Part shown: piece after piece, positions 36,013-42,637 of the stretch
How the letters are laid out: every line of letters starts with the position of its first letter
Position numbering within the stretch: position 1 is the first letter of the stretch
From: Bradyrhizobium jicamae
GTDB lineage: Bacteria; Pseudomonadota; Alphaproteobacteria; Rhizobiales; Xanthobacteraceae
Length of the DNA: 42,649 nucleotides
Direction of reading: 5' to 3'
NCBI RefSeq assembly: GCF_001440395.1
Contig: NZ_LLXZ01000181.1
Coordinates: forward strand, 26,821-69,469
Notes under the pieces: generated by a model
Seen by the model: only the letters and a program-made list of their open reading frames with translations
The model's database searches: none
What the model was told of the DNA's origin: nothing
Position numbers and translations under genes: made by a program

Positions 36013-36792
36013 CTAGCTGTTGAGCAGTTTCAGCGTGGCCTCGTGCACGCGGGCGTCGCCGGCAGCGACGATGCGGCCGCCGCTCTGGGCGGGCTTGCCT
36101 TCCCAGTTGGTGACGATGCCGCCGGCGCCGGTGACGATTGGGATCAGGGCCGCGATGTCGTAGGGCTTGAGTTCGGTCTCGACCACGAGGTCGAGATGGC
36201 CCGCCGCCAGCATGCAGTAGGAGTAGCAGTCGCCGCCATAGCGCGACAGTTTTACGGCATTCTCGACCCGGCCGAAAATCTCGCGGTCGGCGGCGTTCAT
36301 CAATAGGGGGCTCGTGGTGAAAGAAGTCGCCTCCTTCAGCGAGGCGCAGCGGCGCACGGTCAGCCGCCGTTCGCCCGACGGCCCGGAATATTGCGCCGAG
36401 CCGCTGTCGCCGGAAAAGCGCTCGCCGATATAGGGCTGGTGCATCATGCCGAACACCGGCGTGCCCTTGTGCAACAGCGCGATCAGGGTGCCCCAGATCG
36501 GAAATCCCGCGATGAAGGATTTGGTGCCGTCGATCGGATCGAGCACCCAGACATAGTCGGCGTCCTCGCGCTCGTTGCCGAACTCCTCGCCGACGATGCC
36601 GTGCTGGGGAAAATTCGCCTTGATCAGGCGGCGCATCACCGCTTCAGCGGCGCGGTCGGCCTCGGTCACCGGATCGAAATCGCTCGCGCTCTTGTTGTCG
36701 ATCGAGAGCGAGGTCCGGAAGAACGGCAGGATGGTCTCGCCCGAAGCCGTGGCAAGGCGCCCGATAAACGCTGTGAAATCGATGACCGTCAC
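36013..36792 (-). CDS. hisN: Histidinol-phosphatase, inositol monophosphatase family
   Basis: Dephosphorylates L-histidinol phosphate in histidine biosynthesis, the role served by the IMPase-type enzyme in many alphaproteobacteria. At 259 aa it is the standard length. The magnesium site is visible as GIVGEEFG (Glu-Glu), WVLDPIDGTKSFIAGFPIWGTL (the DPIDGT metal/phosphate motif) and the later KPYDIAALIPIVTGAGGIVTNWEG (the third aspartate). The start is GTG 36792 preceded by AAGGGA at five bases. HisN versus a general inositol monophosphatase is chosen from the YDIAALIPI and SKSFIAG type motifs; SuhB is the alternative. Its divergent upstream gap carries a candidate suhB/mmgR-type sRNA. Confidence 0.88.
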   Translation of the reverse strand: MTVIDFTAFIGRLATASGETILPFFRTSLSIDNKSASDFDPVTEADRAAEAVMRRLIKANFPQHGIVGEEFGNEREDADYVWVLDPIDGTKSFIAGFPIWGTLIALLHKGTPVFGMMHQPYIGERFSGDSGSAQYSGPSGERRLTVRRCASLKEATSFTTSPLLMNAADREIFGRVENAVKLSRYGGDCYSYCMLAAGHLDLVVETELKPYDIAALIPIVTGAGGIVTNWEGKPAQSGGRIVAAGDARVHEATLKLLNS

Positions 36793-37119
36793 GGGTGTCC
36801 CTTACCGCAATAGAAATGTCGGGCCTATTGCCTATCCCAATCCGGGCGGCGGCGCACGACCAACACGGCGTTATTCCCATCCGTCTTTGCGTGCCGACTT
36901 TCGAATCGGCTTTCGAACGAGCTTCGTTTAGGCGTGTTTTTTTGGTTAGCGTCGGCATCACGAAGTCGCGAGTTTTGGCATACCAGCACTGCAGTGAACA
37001 CGGAACTGGCCGCGCTTAAAATCTAAGTATTTGATATTGCTGTGTTAATTTTCATGATCGGCAGTGTTGCCGATTCGCCAGACCGGACCCGGTTTGCACC
37101 GAAAGGGATCCGAAAACTC
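36793..37119. other. Gene-free stretch upstream of hisN
   Basis: No convincing coding frame on either strand. It holds the hisN promoter region, an AT-rich part around 37020-37050 and a small hairpin ATCGGCA-GTG-TTGCCGAT at 37060-37077. The remainder of the gap is the sRNA described separately. Confidence 0.4.
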
Positions 37120-37148
37120 TTGCCTTTTGTGCAGCGCGGTCGCATATT
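37120..37148 (+). promoter_or_regulatory. Promoter of the candidate sRNA
   Basis: TTGCCT and CATATT with exactly 17 bases between them, matching a housekeeping-sigma promoter in alphaproteobacteria. No ORF follows, only the small RNA region with its terminator, so the promoter serves a non-coding transcript. Confidence 0.6.
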
Positions 37149-37154
37149 GTTGCG

Positions 37155-37243
37155 GTGCGGTAGCGCCTCGCGCTATCGCTGCCCTCCTTGGGCGTTTCCT
37201 CCCTAGACTTGGGCCGCTTGTTCATTCAAGCGGCCCTTTTTTC
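37155..37243 (+). ncRNA. Candidate suhB/mmgR-type small RNA
   Basis: A free-standing transcription unit: -35 TTGCCT (37120-37125), 17-base spacer, -10 CATATT (37143-37148), predicted start near 37155, and a strong intrinsic terminator at 37211-37247. The body contains GGGCGTTTCCTCCCTAGACT ahead of the terminator stem; I recall this unpaired CCTCC-containing block and GGGCCGC stem from the suhB (mmgR) sRNA family of alphaproteobacteria, named for its location beside suhB-type inositol monophosphatase genes. Here an IMPase-family gene (hisN) lies on the opposite side. In Sinorhizobium mmgR limits polyhydroxybutyrate granule accumulation. The assignment is by recalled motif and context. Confidence 0.75.
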
Positions 37244-37247
37244 TTTT
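37211..37247 (+). terminator. Intrinsic terminator of the candidate sRNA
   Basis: GGGCCGCTTG-TTCATT-CAAGCGGCCC, a ten-base perfect stem, followed by TTTTTTCTTTT. No protein gene on the plus strand ends before it, which is why it signals an independent small transcript. Confidence 0.93.
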
Positions 37248-37316
37248 GGAGCGTACGGACGTCGCGCGGTGCACCTCAGGTGCGCAATTGCGCACCGGGG
37301 AATGACGATCTGAATT

Positions 37317-38204
37317 CTATTCCGCCGCCGCCTGGAACGGGCCGAGGTCGCCGAGCGGCACTTGCGCCAGCGCGTCGGCCAGCGCGGCGAAATCGGCGGC
37401 CACTTGCGCAAAGCGCGGGCTGCGCTCGCGGCGCCGCTCATCCATGTAGATCGCACGGTTGAGCTCGAGCTGCACGGTGTGCAGGCCGCTGGCCGGGTTG
37501 CCGTAGTGCTCGGTGATGAAGCCGCCGGCATAGGGCTTGTTGCGCCCGATCGAATAGCCGAGCCCGCTCATGATCTGCTCGACGACGTCGGGCAGCAGGC
37601 TGGCGCAACTGGTGCCGTAGCGGTCGCCGATCACGATGTCGGGCCGCCGCGGCTCGTCGCGGGATACGCCGACCGACGGCATCGAATGGCAATCGACCAG
37701 AATCACCGTGCCGAACGCCTGATGGGCCTTGTTGATCAGCCGGCGCAGCGCCCGGTGATACGGCTTGTAGAGCGCTTCGATTCGCCCCAGCGCCTCGTCG
37801 ACGGAAAGCCGCTCGCGATAGATTTCCTGCCCGTCGCCGACCACGCGCGGGATGGTGCCGAGGCCGCCGGCGACCCGCATCGAGCGGGTGTTGGCAAAGC
37901 TTGGCAGGCGGCCGGTGAACATCCGTGGATCGAGCTCATAGGGCTCGCGATTCACATCGACATAGGAGCGGGGGAAATTGACCCGCACGGTCGGAAAACC
38001 CTGCTCGCAGAGGCCGCCGATCAATTCGTCCATGAACGAATCCTCGGAGCGGCGCAGCGCCGCAAGGTCGATCCGGGAGGCGTTGAGGAATGCCGGGGGA
38101 TAGACCGAGCCGGAATGGGGCGAGTTGAAGATGATCGGCGCCCGCCAGCTCGCCGGCTCCACGATCTCGAACGGGGGCGACAGCTCGCCATCAAACTGGG
38201 TCAT
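37317..38204 (-). CDS. N-formylglutamate amidohydrolase family protein
   Basis: Zinc hydrolase of the HutG/FGase family, which in the histidine degradation pathway releases formate from N-formylglutamate. From ATG 38204 it is 295 aa (MTQFDGELSPPFEIVEPASW). APIIFNSPHSGSVYP provides the first metal ligands, RSEDSFMDELIGGL and FPRSYVDVNREPYELDP the conserved central motifs, and VILVDCHSMPSV plus GGFITEHYGNPASGLHTVQLELNRAIYMDE the catalytic C-terminal part. An in-frame ATG at 38234 would add ten residues but has its ribosome-binding purines too close to it. No other hut genes are near, so the true substrate may be another N-acyl amino acid. It is divergent from cpdR. Confidence 0.88.
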   Translation of the reverse strand: MTQFDGELSPPFEIVEPASWRAPIIFNSPHSGSVYPPAFLNASRIDLAALRRSEDSFMDELIGGLCEQGFPTVRVNFPRSYVDVNREPYELDPRMFTGRLPSFANTRSMRVAGGLGTIPRVVGDGQEIYRERLSVDEALGRIEALYKPYHRALRRLINKAHQAFGTVILVDCHSMPSVGVSRDEPRRPDIVIGDRYGTSCASLLPDVVEQIMSGLGYSIGRNKPYAGGFITEHYGNPASGLHTVQLELNRAIYMDERRRERSPRFAQVAADFAALADALAQVPLGDLGPFQAAAE

Positions 38205-38527
38205 CGTCGGGCGCCGTCCCTTGAATGTCCGCATTCCTTCCGCAGCGATCGATCAGGCGGCCGATTCTGTCGGTGAGGGGCAGGGTTTTGTAAGGATGCA
38301 TTGTCCGTAATCGTAATCATTCTGCCAAGCGAAAAAAGCCGTCATGCTCTCAGAAGATGTCGCAATTGCCCGAAAAGCGCCGCCTTGATCGATCCTGATG
38401 CGCGCCGTTAAAGAAAATTGCGCCGCCTGCCACCGCCAAGAAGCTGTTACCTTTCACCCGAAATTTACCCTCTATCGGGCTTAGTGGGCGGAATGATCCT
38501 CCAAGCCGGGTTCGACGACTGACCGCC

Positions 38528-38887
38528 ATGCACAAGATCCTCCTTGCCGAAGACGACAACGACATGCGCCGCTTTCTGGTCAAGGCGCTCGAAAACGCCG
38601 GGTTTCAGGTCTCGCCCCACGACAACGGCATGTCGGCCTATCAGCGGCTGCGCGAGGAGCCGTTCGAGATGCTGCTCACCGATATCGTGATGCCCGAAAT
38701 GGACGGCATTGAGCTCGCGCGCCGCGCCTCGGAACTCGACCCCGACATCAAGATCATGTTCATCACCGGCTTTGCCGCCGTGGCGCTCAATTCCGATTCG
38801 GAAGCACCCAAGAACGCCAAGGTGCTGGCCAAGCCCGTTCACCTCCGCGAATTGGTCAGTGAAGTGAACAAGATGCTGGCGGCCTGA
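38528..38887 (+). CDS. cpdR: Single-domain response regulator CpdR
   Basis: A 119-aa receiver-only protein of the cell-cycle phosphorelay. In Caulobacter, unphosphorylated CpdR recruits ClpXP to the pole and primes degradation of CtrA and other substrates; the CckA-ChpT relay phosphorylates it. The acidic pocket is E8-D9-D10, the phosphoacceptor is D52 (LLTDIVMPEMDG), followed by FITGFAAVAL with the conserved Thr and AKPVHLRELV with the lysine. The sequence ends MLAA, a small-residue C-terminus expected for ClpXP recognition in this family. The high similarity along the whole chain supports the name. No strong ribosome-binding site precedes ATG 38528. The tRNA-Val gene follows 133 bases later. 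Confidence 0.93.
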   Translation: MHKILLAEDDNDMRRFLVKALENAGFQVSPHDNGMSAYQRLREEPFEMLLTDIVMPEMDGIELARRASELDPDIKIMFITGFAAVALNSDSEAPKNAKVLAKPVHLRELVSEVNKMLAA

Positions 38888-39020
38888 TTCGGCGGCCATT
38901 TCGGCGAAATCACCTCAGAAATTACTGCCAAGCGTCCTTGCGGGGGCGCTTTGGAGCCGATATACGGACCCCACCCAATACGAATAAGGCTGGAGCGGGA
39001 TGACTGGTCGTCCCATTCTA

Positions 39021-39095
39021 GGGCACGTAGCTCAGCGGGAGAGCACTACCTTGACATGGTAGGGGTCACAGGTTCGATCCCTGTCGTGCCCACCA
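39021..39095 (+). tRNA. tRNA-Val (anticodon GAC)
   Basis: GGGCACG pairs with CGTGCCC to make the acceptor stem; the D arm has GTAGCTCAGCGGGAGAGC, the anticodon arm CTACC-TTGACAT-GGTAG presents GAC, and the T arm is CACAGG-TTCGATC-CCTGT (with a short stem). The 3' CCA is encoded (39093-39095). It serves as the attachment site of the integrated element to the right: the integrase frame overlaps it from the opposite strand. Confidence 0.97.
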
Positions 39096-40453
39096 CCAAC
39101 TCTCTGTTTTCTCAGCATTTCTGGAATTACCCTCGCCCCGATTGCGTGCAAATCCTTCTTCGTCAACAGTACGTCAACAGCAAATAGCTGCCTGCCGCAG
39201 TGCTGCTGGATCAGTGCGATGACGCAATCGGTGGCCAACGCGACATCCGCGAGCATTTCAGGATCGTCTGATTCGTAGCTCGCGGTGGTGCGCGAACCGT
39301 CACGCACGACGTGACCCATCCACAATGAGCGGTGCTCTCGCGGGACATTCCGGAATAGCTTCTTTATTTGGTCGGCCATGAAATGGCGGAAGCTGTACTG
39401 CGAGAAGCCTATCAGTCCGAGCTCTGCACCGATACGTCGGAAGGCGCGCTTCACGGTCGCGACACGCTGGCCCTTGTACACGATGAGTCCGAGCTCAGGT
39501 GGGCTCCGATCCTCGGCAAGAGCGGCTGCTCGCCGAGCCTCATCTTCTTTGTTCCAGACTGGTAGCCAGCCCGCGAGACACCCGGTGAGCGGCTGGCGGG
39601 GCCGGCGCTTCTTGGTGGGCACCCACCCGATCGGAGCGAGATCAATCAAGCCACTGTTCCAATCAGCCTGAGTTGCCGGATAGAAATCGATGATGGCTTG
39701 TGGCCGAGCCCATGTGCACAAACTCATCATCGCGAAACGGAAGAGATGGGGTGTTTTAAGCGAATCAAGCACCGCCGCCATCTGCTCGAGGGAAAGTGTT
39801 GCCGGTCGCGGCCGACGTGCTGGGATCTTGAGTTCAGTGGCGAGTGCCTCACGTTTCCATACTATTTTCGGCGCGTGGCTCATCAGCGCCGTCTCGACCT
39901 CATTACCGACAGCATCCAATCTGATTTTTGCGACGCAGGCGTCGTTGAATGCAGATCTCATCACATTGAACAACCGTTCGATGTAGCCCGCGGAATGCTG
40001 GTGTTTTTCGACGCACCATTTGGCCAACTCGAGCTGCCGGGCTGGCGTCCAGAACGCGACAGGTGCATCGATCTTGCTTATGCTGGCGAGATAGTCCGTG
40101 AAGAGCTCCACCGCCCGCTCGGCTGCATCCTCTGATGCAATATGTGAGCCGCGTTCGTCGAGGTATGCCTTAAGTGCGGCCACACTGAGGATCTGGTCCG
40201 GGCCGGGTGGTCCTACCCGGTTCGCGATGCTGGGAGCGGTCGCGACGAGCGCGGCGAGCCTGACTTTGGCCTCTTCGAAATCTGTTGTCTTAAGACTTCT
40301 GCGGCGGACTTGGCGAGTTCCGGGGTCATATCTGCAAGCGTACCAGAAGCCGAGATGCTCTGGATGGGGGCGCTCGAGATAGTAACCGCCGAGCTCAAAT
40401 CGCCACTGCTGCTGAGTGCCTGCTGAGGAGCCCTGCTGTCTAGTTGCTGGCAT
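39032..40453 (-). CDS. Tyrosine recombinase (phage/island integrase)
   Basis: A 473-aa site-specific recombinase that inserts and excises the element at tRNA-Val. The N-terminal arm-binding part (WYACRYDPGTRQVRRRSLKT) and core-binding domain (about 90-200) precede the catalytic domain, whose residues are R250 (CTWARPQAI), R356-H357 (SQYSFRHFMAD), H381 (LWMGHVV) and Y393 (TASYES). Lysines at 281-282 lie in the expected beta-hairpin. The frame runs 64 bases into the antisense of tRNA-Val, so the tail HDRDRTCDPYHVKVVLSR is made from tRNA sequence. ATG 40453 has AGGA seven bases upstream. It overlaps the excisionase-like gene by 241 bases. It appears intact. Confidence 0.92.
   Translation of the reverse strand: MPATRQQGSSAGTQQQWRFELGGYYLERPHPEHLGFWYACRYDPGTRQVRRRSLKTTDFEEAKVRLAALVATAPSIANRVGPPGPDQILSVAALKAYLDERGSHIASEDAAERAVELFTDYLASISKIDAPVAFWTPARQLELAKWCVEKHQHSAGYIERLFNVMRSAFNDACVAKIRLDAVGNEVETALMSHAPKIVWKREALATELKIPARRPRPATLSLEQMAAVLDSLKTPHLFRFAMMSLCTWARPQAIIDFYPATQADWNSGLIDLAPIGWVPTKKRRPRQPLTGCLAGWLPVWNKEDEARRAAALAEDRSPPELGLIVYKGQRVATVKRAFRRIGAELGLIGFSQYSFRHFMADQIKKLFRNVPREHRSLWMGHVVRDGSRTTASYESDDPEMLADVALATDCVIALIQQHCGRQLFAVDVLLTKKDLHAIGARVIPEMLRKQRVGGGHDRDRTCDPYHVKVVLSR
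39071..39095. other. Candidate attachment-site core (tRNA-Val 3' end)
   Basis: The tyrosine recombinase sits directly beside the 3' end of tRNA-Val, the standard island attachment geometry, so the T-arm and acceptor 3' half is the likely core. No second copy of this 25-base segment is seen to the right within the window, so the opposite end of the element lies beyond 42649. Confidence 0.55.
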
Positions 40454-40662
40454 TCGGATGTCCTAAGATATGTACGGTCAATGTAACTCTGCACCTGCTC
40501 GGGCGTATAGCGAGGCCCGCCGCCTTTCTTTCGAAAACTGTAGAACTCGATTCTTGGCGGGCTCGCTCGGCGCGCGCGCCGCAGCTCCGCCTTCGTCAGC
40601 ATAGGCCATCGCTCGAGAACCTCGTTCTCAAACAAGAAATCCGCCGGATCAATGACACGCAT
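40213..40662 (-). CDS. Excisionase/DNA-binding-like protein, 149 aa
   Basis: Starts at ATG 40662 (MRVIDPADFLFENEV), preceded by GAGGAAAATTGTTG; upstream TTG codons at 40668 and 40665 are alternatives. The N-terminal half, LERWPMLTKAELRRARRASPPRIEFYSFRKKGGGPRYTPEQVQSYIDR, has the helix-turn-helix plus wing layout of MerR-like excisionases (Xis), which set the direction of recombination. The C-terminal half is low-complexity Ser/Ala and then a helical stretch (MTPELAKSAAEVLRQQI). Its last 241 bases overlap the first part of the integrase gene in another frame, so either the overlap is genuine dual coding or the functional protein ends earlier. The Xis assignment is inferred from fold pattern and neighbourhood. 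Confidence 0.6.
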   Translation of the reverse strand: MRVIDPADFLFENEVLERWPMLTKAELRRARRASPPRIEFYSFRKKGGGPRYTPEQVQSYIDRTYLRTSECQQLDSRAPQQALSSSGDLSSAVTISSAPIQSISASGTLADMTPELAKSAAEVLRQQISKRPKSGSPRSSRPLPASRTG

Positions 40663-40689
40663 CAACAATTTTCCTCACAGCCAATCAAG

Positions 40690-41161
40690 CAATGCGCTCG
40701 GGCGACCCATCACGGTCGCAGAGGGCTGACCCGAGGTGAACCAAGTTGATGCTGACGTCGTTGAATCGGTGGCCAAGTCGTGCAAATAGGTGGGTTGCTC
40801 CGAATGTCGTTGAGCTCAACTCCGCCTGCGTGAGCCTCCGACAGACTACGAACCAGGGGGCAGGAGTTCGAGTCTCTTCGGGCGCGCCATTCAAATCAAG
40901 CACTTACGGAAATCACCGTTTGGGAGAGAGAGATAAAACGGTTATTCAAACGGTGGCTTTTCAACTGTTCTGTTGCAGCTGGCCTCTTGTCGGCCGGGAT
41001 TACCGATTCTCATTCGGCTTTACACTTGGTTCGCTGTGACTGGCACTGAGGGCAGTAGTCCCAACAAATCCGTAGCGCCGCCCGCAAAAATGATCGAAAA
41101 CTCCCGGCTAAGGGGCTAAGAGGTCTTTTCAAACCTTCTGGTTTGCAGCAGCGCGTAGGAT
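40690..41161. other. Gene-free stretch inside the island
   Basis: About 470 bases between the excisionase-like gene and the small-gene cluster. It contains the tRNA-like remnant at 40810-40889 and otherwise short AT-rich patches and a weak hairpin CAAACC-TTCT-GGTTTG near 41135-41150. The frame 40685-40903 (minus) is the antisense of the tRNA remnant and is not a gene. Confidence 0.5.
40810..40889 (+). pseudogene. Degenerate tRNA-like remnant (Arg-type 3' half)
   Basis: GAGCTCAACT (D arm-like), GACTACGAACCAGG (ACG in anticodon position, poorly paired stem), AGGAGTTCGAGTCTCTT (T arm) and CGGGCGCGCCA (acceptor 3' strand plus discriminator and CCA) are in tRNA order. The acceptor 5' strand and anticodon stem do not pair, so it is not a working tRNA. 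It may be an old integration scar or captured tRNA fragment. Confidence 0.55.
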
Positions 41162-41293
41162 TCAGCGAGCTACAGAGTTGGTTTTCTGAACGATCTCTTT
41201 GGACGTGAGAATGCTGTCTCTGAGGTCCTGCAGATACTGGCAGTTGGCCTCGATATCCTCAACGAGGATTTCGAAATCAGAGGATCTAAGCAT
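41162..41293 (-). CDS. Very small protein, 43 aa
   Basis: Starts MLRSSDFEILVEDIEANCQYLQDL and continues RDSILTSKEIVQKTN...AR, a pattern consistent with a single amphipathic helix (charged and leucine/isoleucine positions alternating every three to four). GGGAGG lies about 11 bases upstream of ATG 41293, slightly far. It follows the DUF6894 gene with a 17-base gap, the third of a co-directional trio of small genes. Hypothetical; a chance frame remains possible, but the clean helix character and spacing favour a gene. Confidence 0.5.
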   Translation of the reverse strand: MLRSSDFEILVEDIEANCQYLQDLRDSILTSKEIVQKTNSVAR

Positions 41294-41310
41294 TGACGAT
41301 GCTGCCTCCC

Positions 41311-41553
41311 TTACTGCGTCCTGAAAATCTTGGAATGGAAAACGGCCGCAACCTCTAGAACAGGGTCGGGACCGTCGCGAACCTCGACGGAGAAATGCTG
41401 GTTAACCGTGCCTTCCATGACCGCGTCGCGGGCCGCATCGATAAGCGCGCTGAGCGCCATGGCATGCGCCTCGCCGGCGTCTGGTAGCTCGATCCCGTCT
41501 TGATCGGACGAAAATATCTCGCCCGACCTCAAGTCGAAAAAGTACTGGGCCAT
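41311..41553 (-). CDS. DUF6894 family protein
   Basis: An 80-aa protein beginning MAQYFFDLRSGEIFSSDQDG and continuing IELPDAGEAHAMALSALIDAARDAV, then an Ile/Val strand (HFSVEVRDGPDPVLEVAAVFH). The YFFDLRxG...D..G.EL opening plus the closing V.V.D..G.P.L.V pattern is that of DUF6894, a frequent rhizobial small-protein family with unknown function. ATG 41553 is chosen, but a GTG at 41562 lies immediately after the TGA of the upstream gene (TGAGTG), which could start it by coupling. It lies in the island cargo. The name is from recalled family pattern. Confidence 0.75.
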   Translation of the reverse strand: MAQYFFDLRSGEIFSSDQDGIELPDAGEAHAMALSALIDAARDAVMEGTVNQHFSVEVRDGPDPVLEVAAVFHSKIFRTQ

Positions 41554-41562
41554 CCGCAGCAC

Positions 41563-41763
41563 TCACTTCGGATGCTGCAAGCCCGGCGAATTCAACCATT
41601 CGTCGAGGTGAGATGCTGTGTCCGCTTGACGGGCTTTCCTCAGCAGGTTGTCCTTCTCCAAGCTTGGAGGAAGCCCGGCCGCCTGAGCACGGACATCCTT
41701 TGCAAATGCTTGAAGCCTGTCCCTCAGTGTTTCAGTTTGTTTGAAATGACGCCGCTTATGCAT
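41563..41763 (-). CDS. Small conserved-type hypothetical protein, 66 aa
   Basis: Starts MHKRRHFKQTETLRDRLQAF at ATG 41763 with AAGGAG about eight bases upstream, and ends HLDEWLNSPGLQHPK. The middle, AFAKDVRAQAAGLPPSLEKDNLLRKARQADTAS, is a predicted helix pair. I recall near-identical small proteins in many Bradyrhizobium genomes; no function is known. The frame is open to 41799, but the extra 12 codons lack a site. Its TGA directly precedes a possible GTG start of the DUF6894 gene, so the two are likely translationally coupled. Confidence 0.78.
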   Translation of the reverse strand: MHKRRHFKQTETLRDRLQAFAKDVRAQAAGLPPSLEKDNLLRKARQADTASHLDEWLNSPGLQHPK

Positions 41764-41959
41764 GGCGCGCTCCTTCCGTTCGAGGGGGCGGGAGCGCAAC
41801 TGGCGTTCTCATCACCGATAGATACCGAAAGCCGCGCGGTGATGCAGGATAATGACCGGAACATAGGAGAGTTGCTGTCCGGTACCGGACTTAGGGTCAC
41901 AAAGTCGGATCCCCTTGACAAATGATGGAAACTGTCAACTGAGACGCGCTACTGCGGGC

Positions 41960-42133
41960 TTAGGGTTCGTCGGAACGGGCGCGCTCTGCCGCGTGATCTG
42001 CCAGACGGTCGTATTCTACGGCAATGCGCAAGAGCCGCTGCTTTGCCTCTTCGGAGTACCAATATTCCTCGGCCTTCGTGCGCGTTTCCTCGGCGCGATC
42101 TCGCCAATGCGTGGCATTCTTGAGGTAATTCAT
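41960..42133 (-). CDS. Small helical protein, 57 aa
   Basis: Reads MNYLKNATHWRDRAEETRTK, then AEEYWYSEEAKQRLLRIAV and EYDRLADHAAERARSDEP, ending TAA. The whole chain is helical with heptad-like Ala/Leu/Ile spacing, the pattern of the many rhizobial small proteins that begin HWRDRAEE.R and end with a polar tail. GGGGTGAG precedes ATG 42133 at about five bases. An open frame on the same strand (41949-42185) in another phase is Arg-rich and is its shadow. Function unknown. Confidence 0.68.
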   Translation of the reverse strand: MNYLKNATHWRDRAEETRTKAEEYWYSEEAKQRLLRIAVEYDRLADHAAERARSDEP

Positions 42134-42270
42134 GCTCACCCCGCCGCAAGTTCAGACGCATGACTATAACGCCCCGAAGCCCCAATGGATCAATCCAAAA
42201 GAGGCCTCGTTTAAATGCCGGTACGCGCGGGAGGGCTGACCTATCCTCGGCCCATGGGCATTCTTGCGGC

Positions 42271-42295
42271 AGAGCCCCACGTTGGGCTCTTTTTT
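42271..42295 (+). terminator. Orphan intrinsic terminator (candidate sRNA end)
   Basis: AGAGCCC-CACGTT-GGGCTCT, a seven-base perfect stem, then TTTTTTCT, the layout of a strong plus-strand intrinsic terminator. No plus-strand coding gene ends before it (the nearest genes run the other way), so it may close a small RNA beginning near 42180-42230. Confidence 0.78.
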
Positions 42296-42300
42296 CTACT

Positions 42301-42485
42301 CTCAGTGCTTCGTCGGCGGACTCTCTGCAATCACTTCGCCGACGTCCGGCTCTTCACCAGAATTACATTTGCAGGGCATGCCGGCACTGCACTGGCAGCC
42401 GATTTCAGTATCCCAAGCCTTGTCTGGATGATTTTCGCAGACCCACCCGATCCCCGTAACAAATGGTGCAATTCGGATTTATCAA
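42301..42485 (-). pseudogene. Cys-rich (zinc-ribbon-like) small protein, frameshifted twice
   Basis: Three consecutive segments in three frames read as one small protein: INPNCTICYGD (from TTG 42485), then after an extra C at 42449, GWVCENHPDKAWDTEIGC and QCSAGMPCKCN, then after an extra T near 42361, SGEEPDVGEVIAESPPTKH to TGA at 42301. The C-x-x-C...GWVCE.HPDKPW...GAGMPC layout is that of a small Cys-rich protein family I recall from Bradyrhizobium. Two single-base insertions break it. It starts by overlapping the TGA of the upstream gene (TTGA), as in coupled pairs. Decay or sequencing error are both possible. Confidence 0.62.
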
Positions 42486-42637
42486 CGCAAATCTCGCCGC
42501 GTGCGCGATAGTCTGTTGCCACGGAGAAACTTAGTGCCTTCGATGGATAGCTGACGGGTGCTGTCGTGCTTGTGCTTTAGAAACTCGCTCAGGCGCACCC
42601 GCGCAGTCTGCTCTTCTTCCGGCGTCAGTTTGACCAT
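42482..42637 (-). CDS. Small hypothetical protein at window edge, 51 aa
   Basis: From ATG 42637 the frame gives MVKLTPEEEQTARVRLSEFL, KHKHDSTRQLSIEGTKFLRG and NRLSRTRRDLR. The first half is an acidic helix, the tail is very basic. The frame is open upstream to the window edge (ACT TAC GGG TTG), so it may be the end of a longer gene or start earlier at TTG. Its TGA overlaps the TTG start of the Cys-rich pseudogene. No family recognised. Confidence 0.45.
   Translation of the reverse strand: MVKLTPEEEQTARVRLSEFLKHKHDSTRQLSIEGTKFLRGNRLSRTRRDLR

Noticed and set aside
40685..40903. 72-codon frame containing GAPEETRTP
   Set aside because: This peptide is the familiar spurious translation of the antisense of a tRNA 3' half; the DNA is the tRNA-like remnant.
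41949..42185. Arg-rich 78-codon frame on the minus strand
   Set aside because: Out of phase with the better-supported 57-aa helical protein at 41960-42133.
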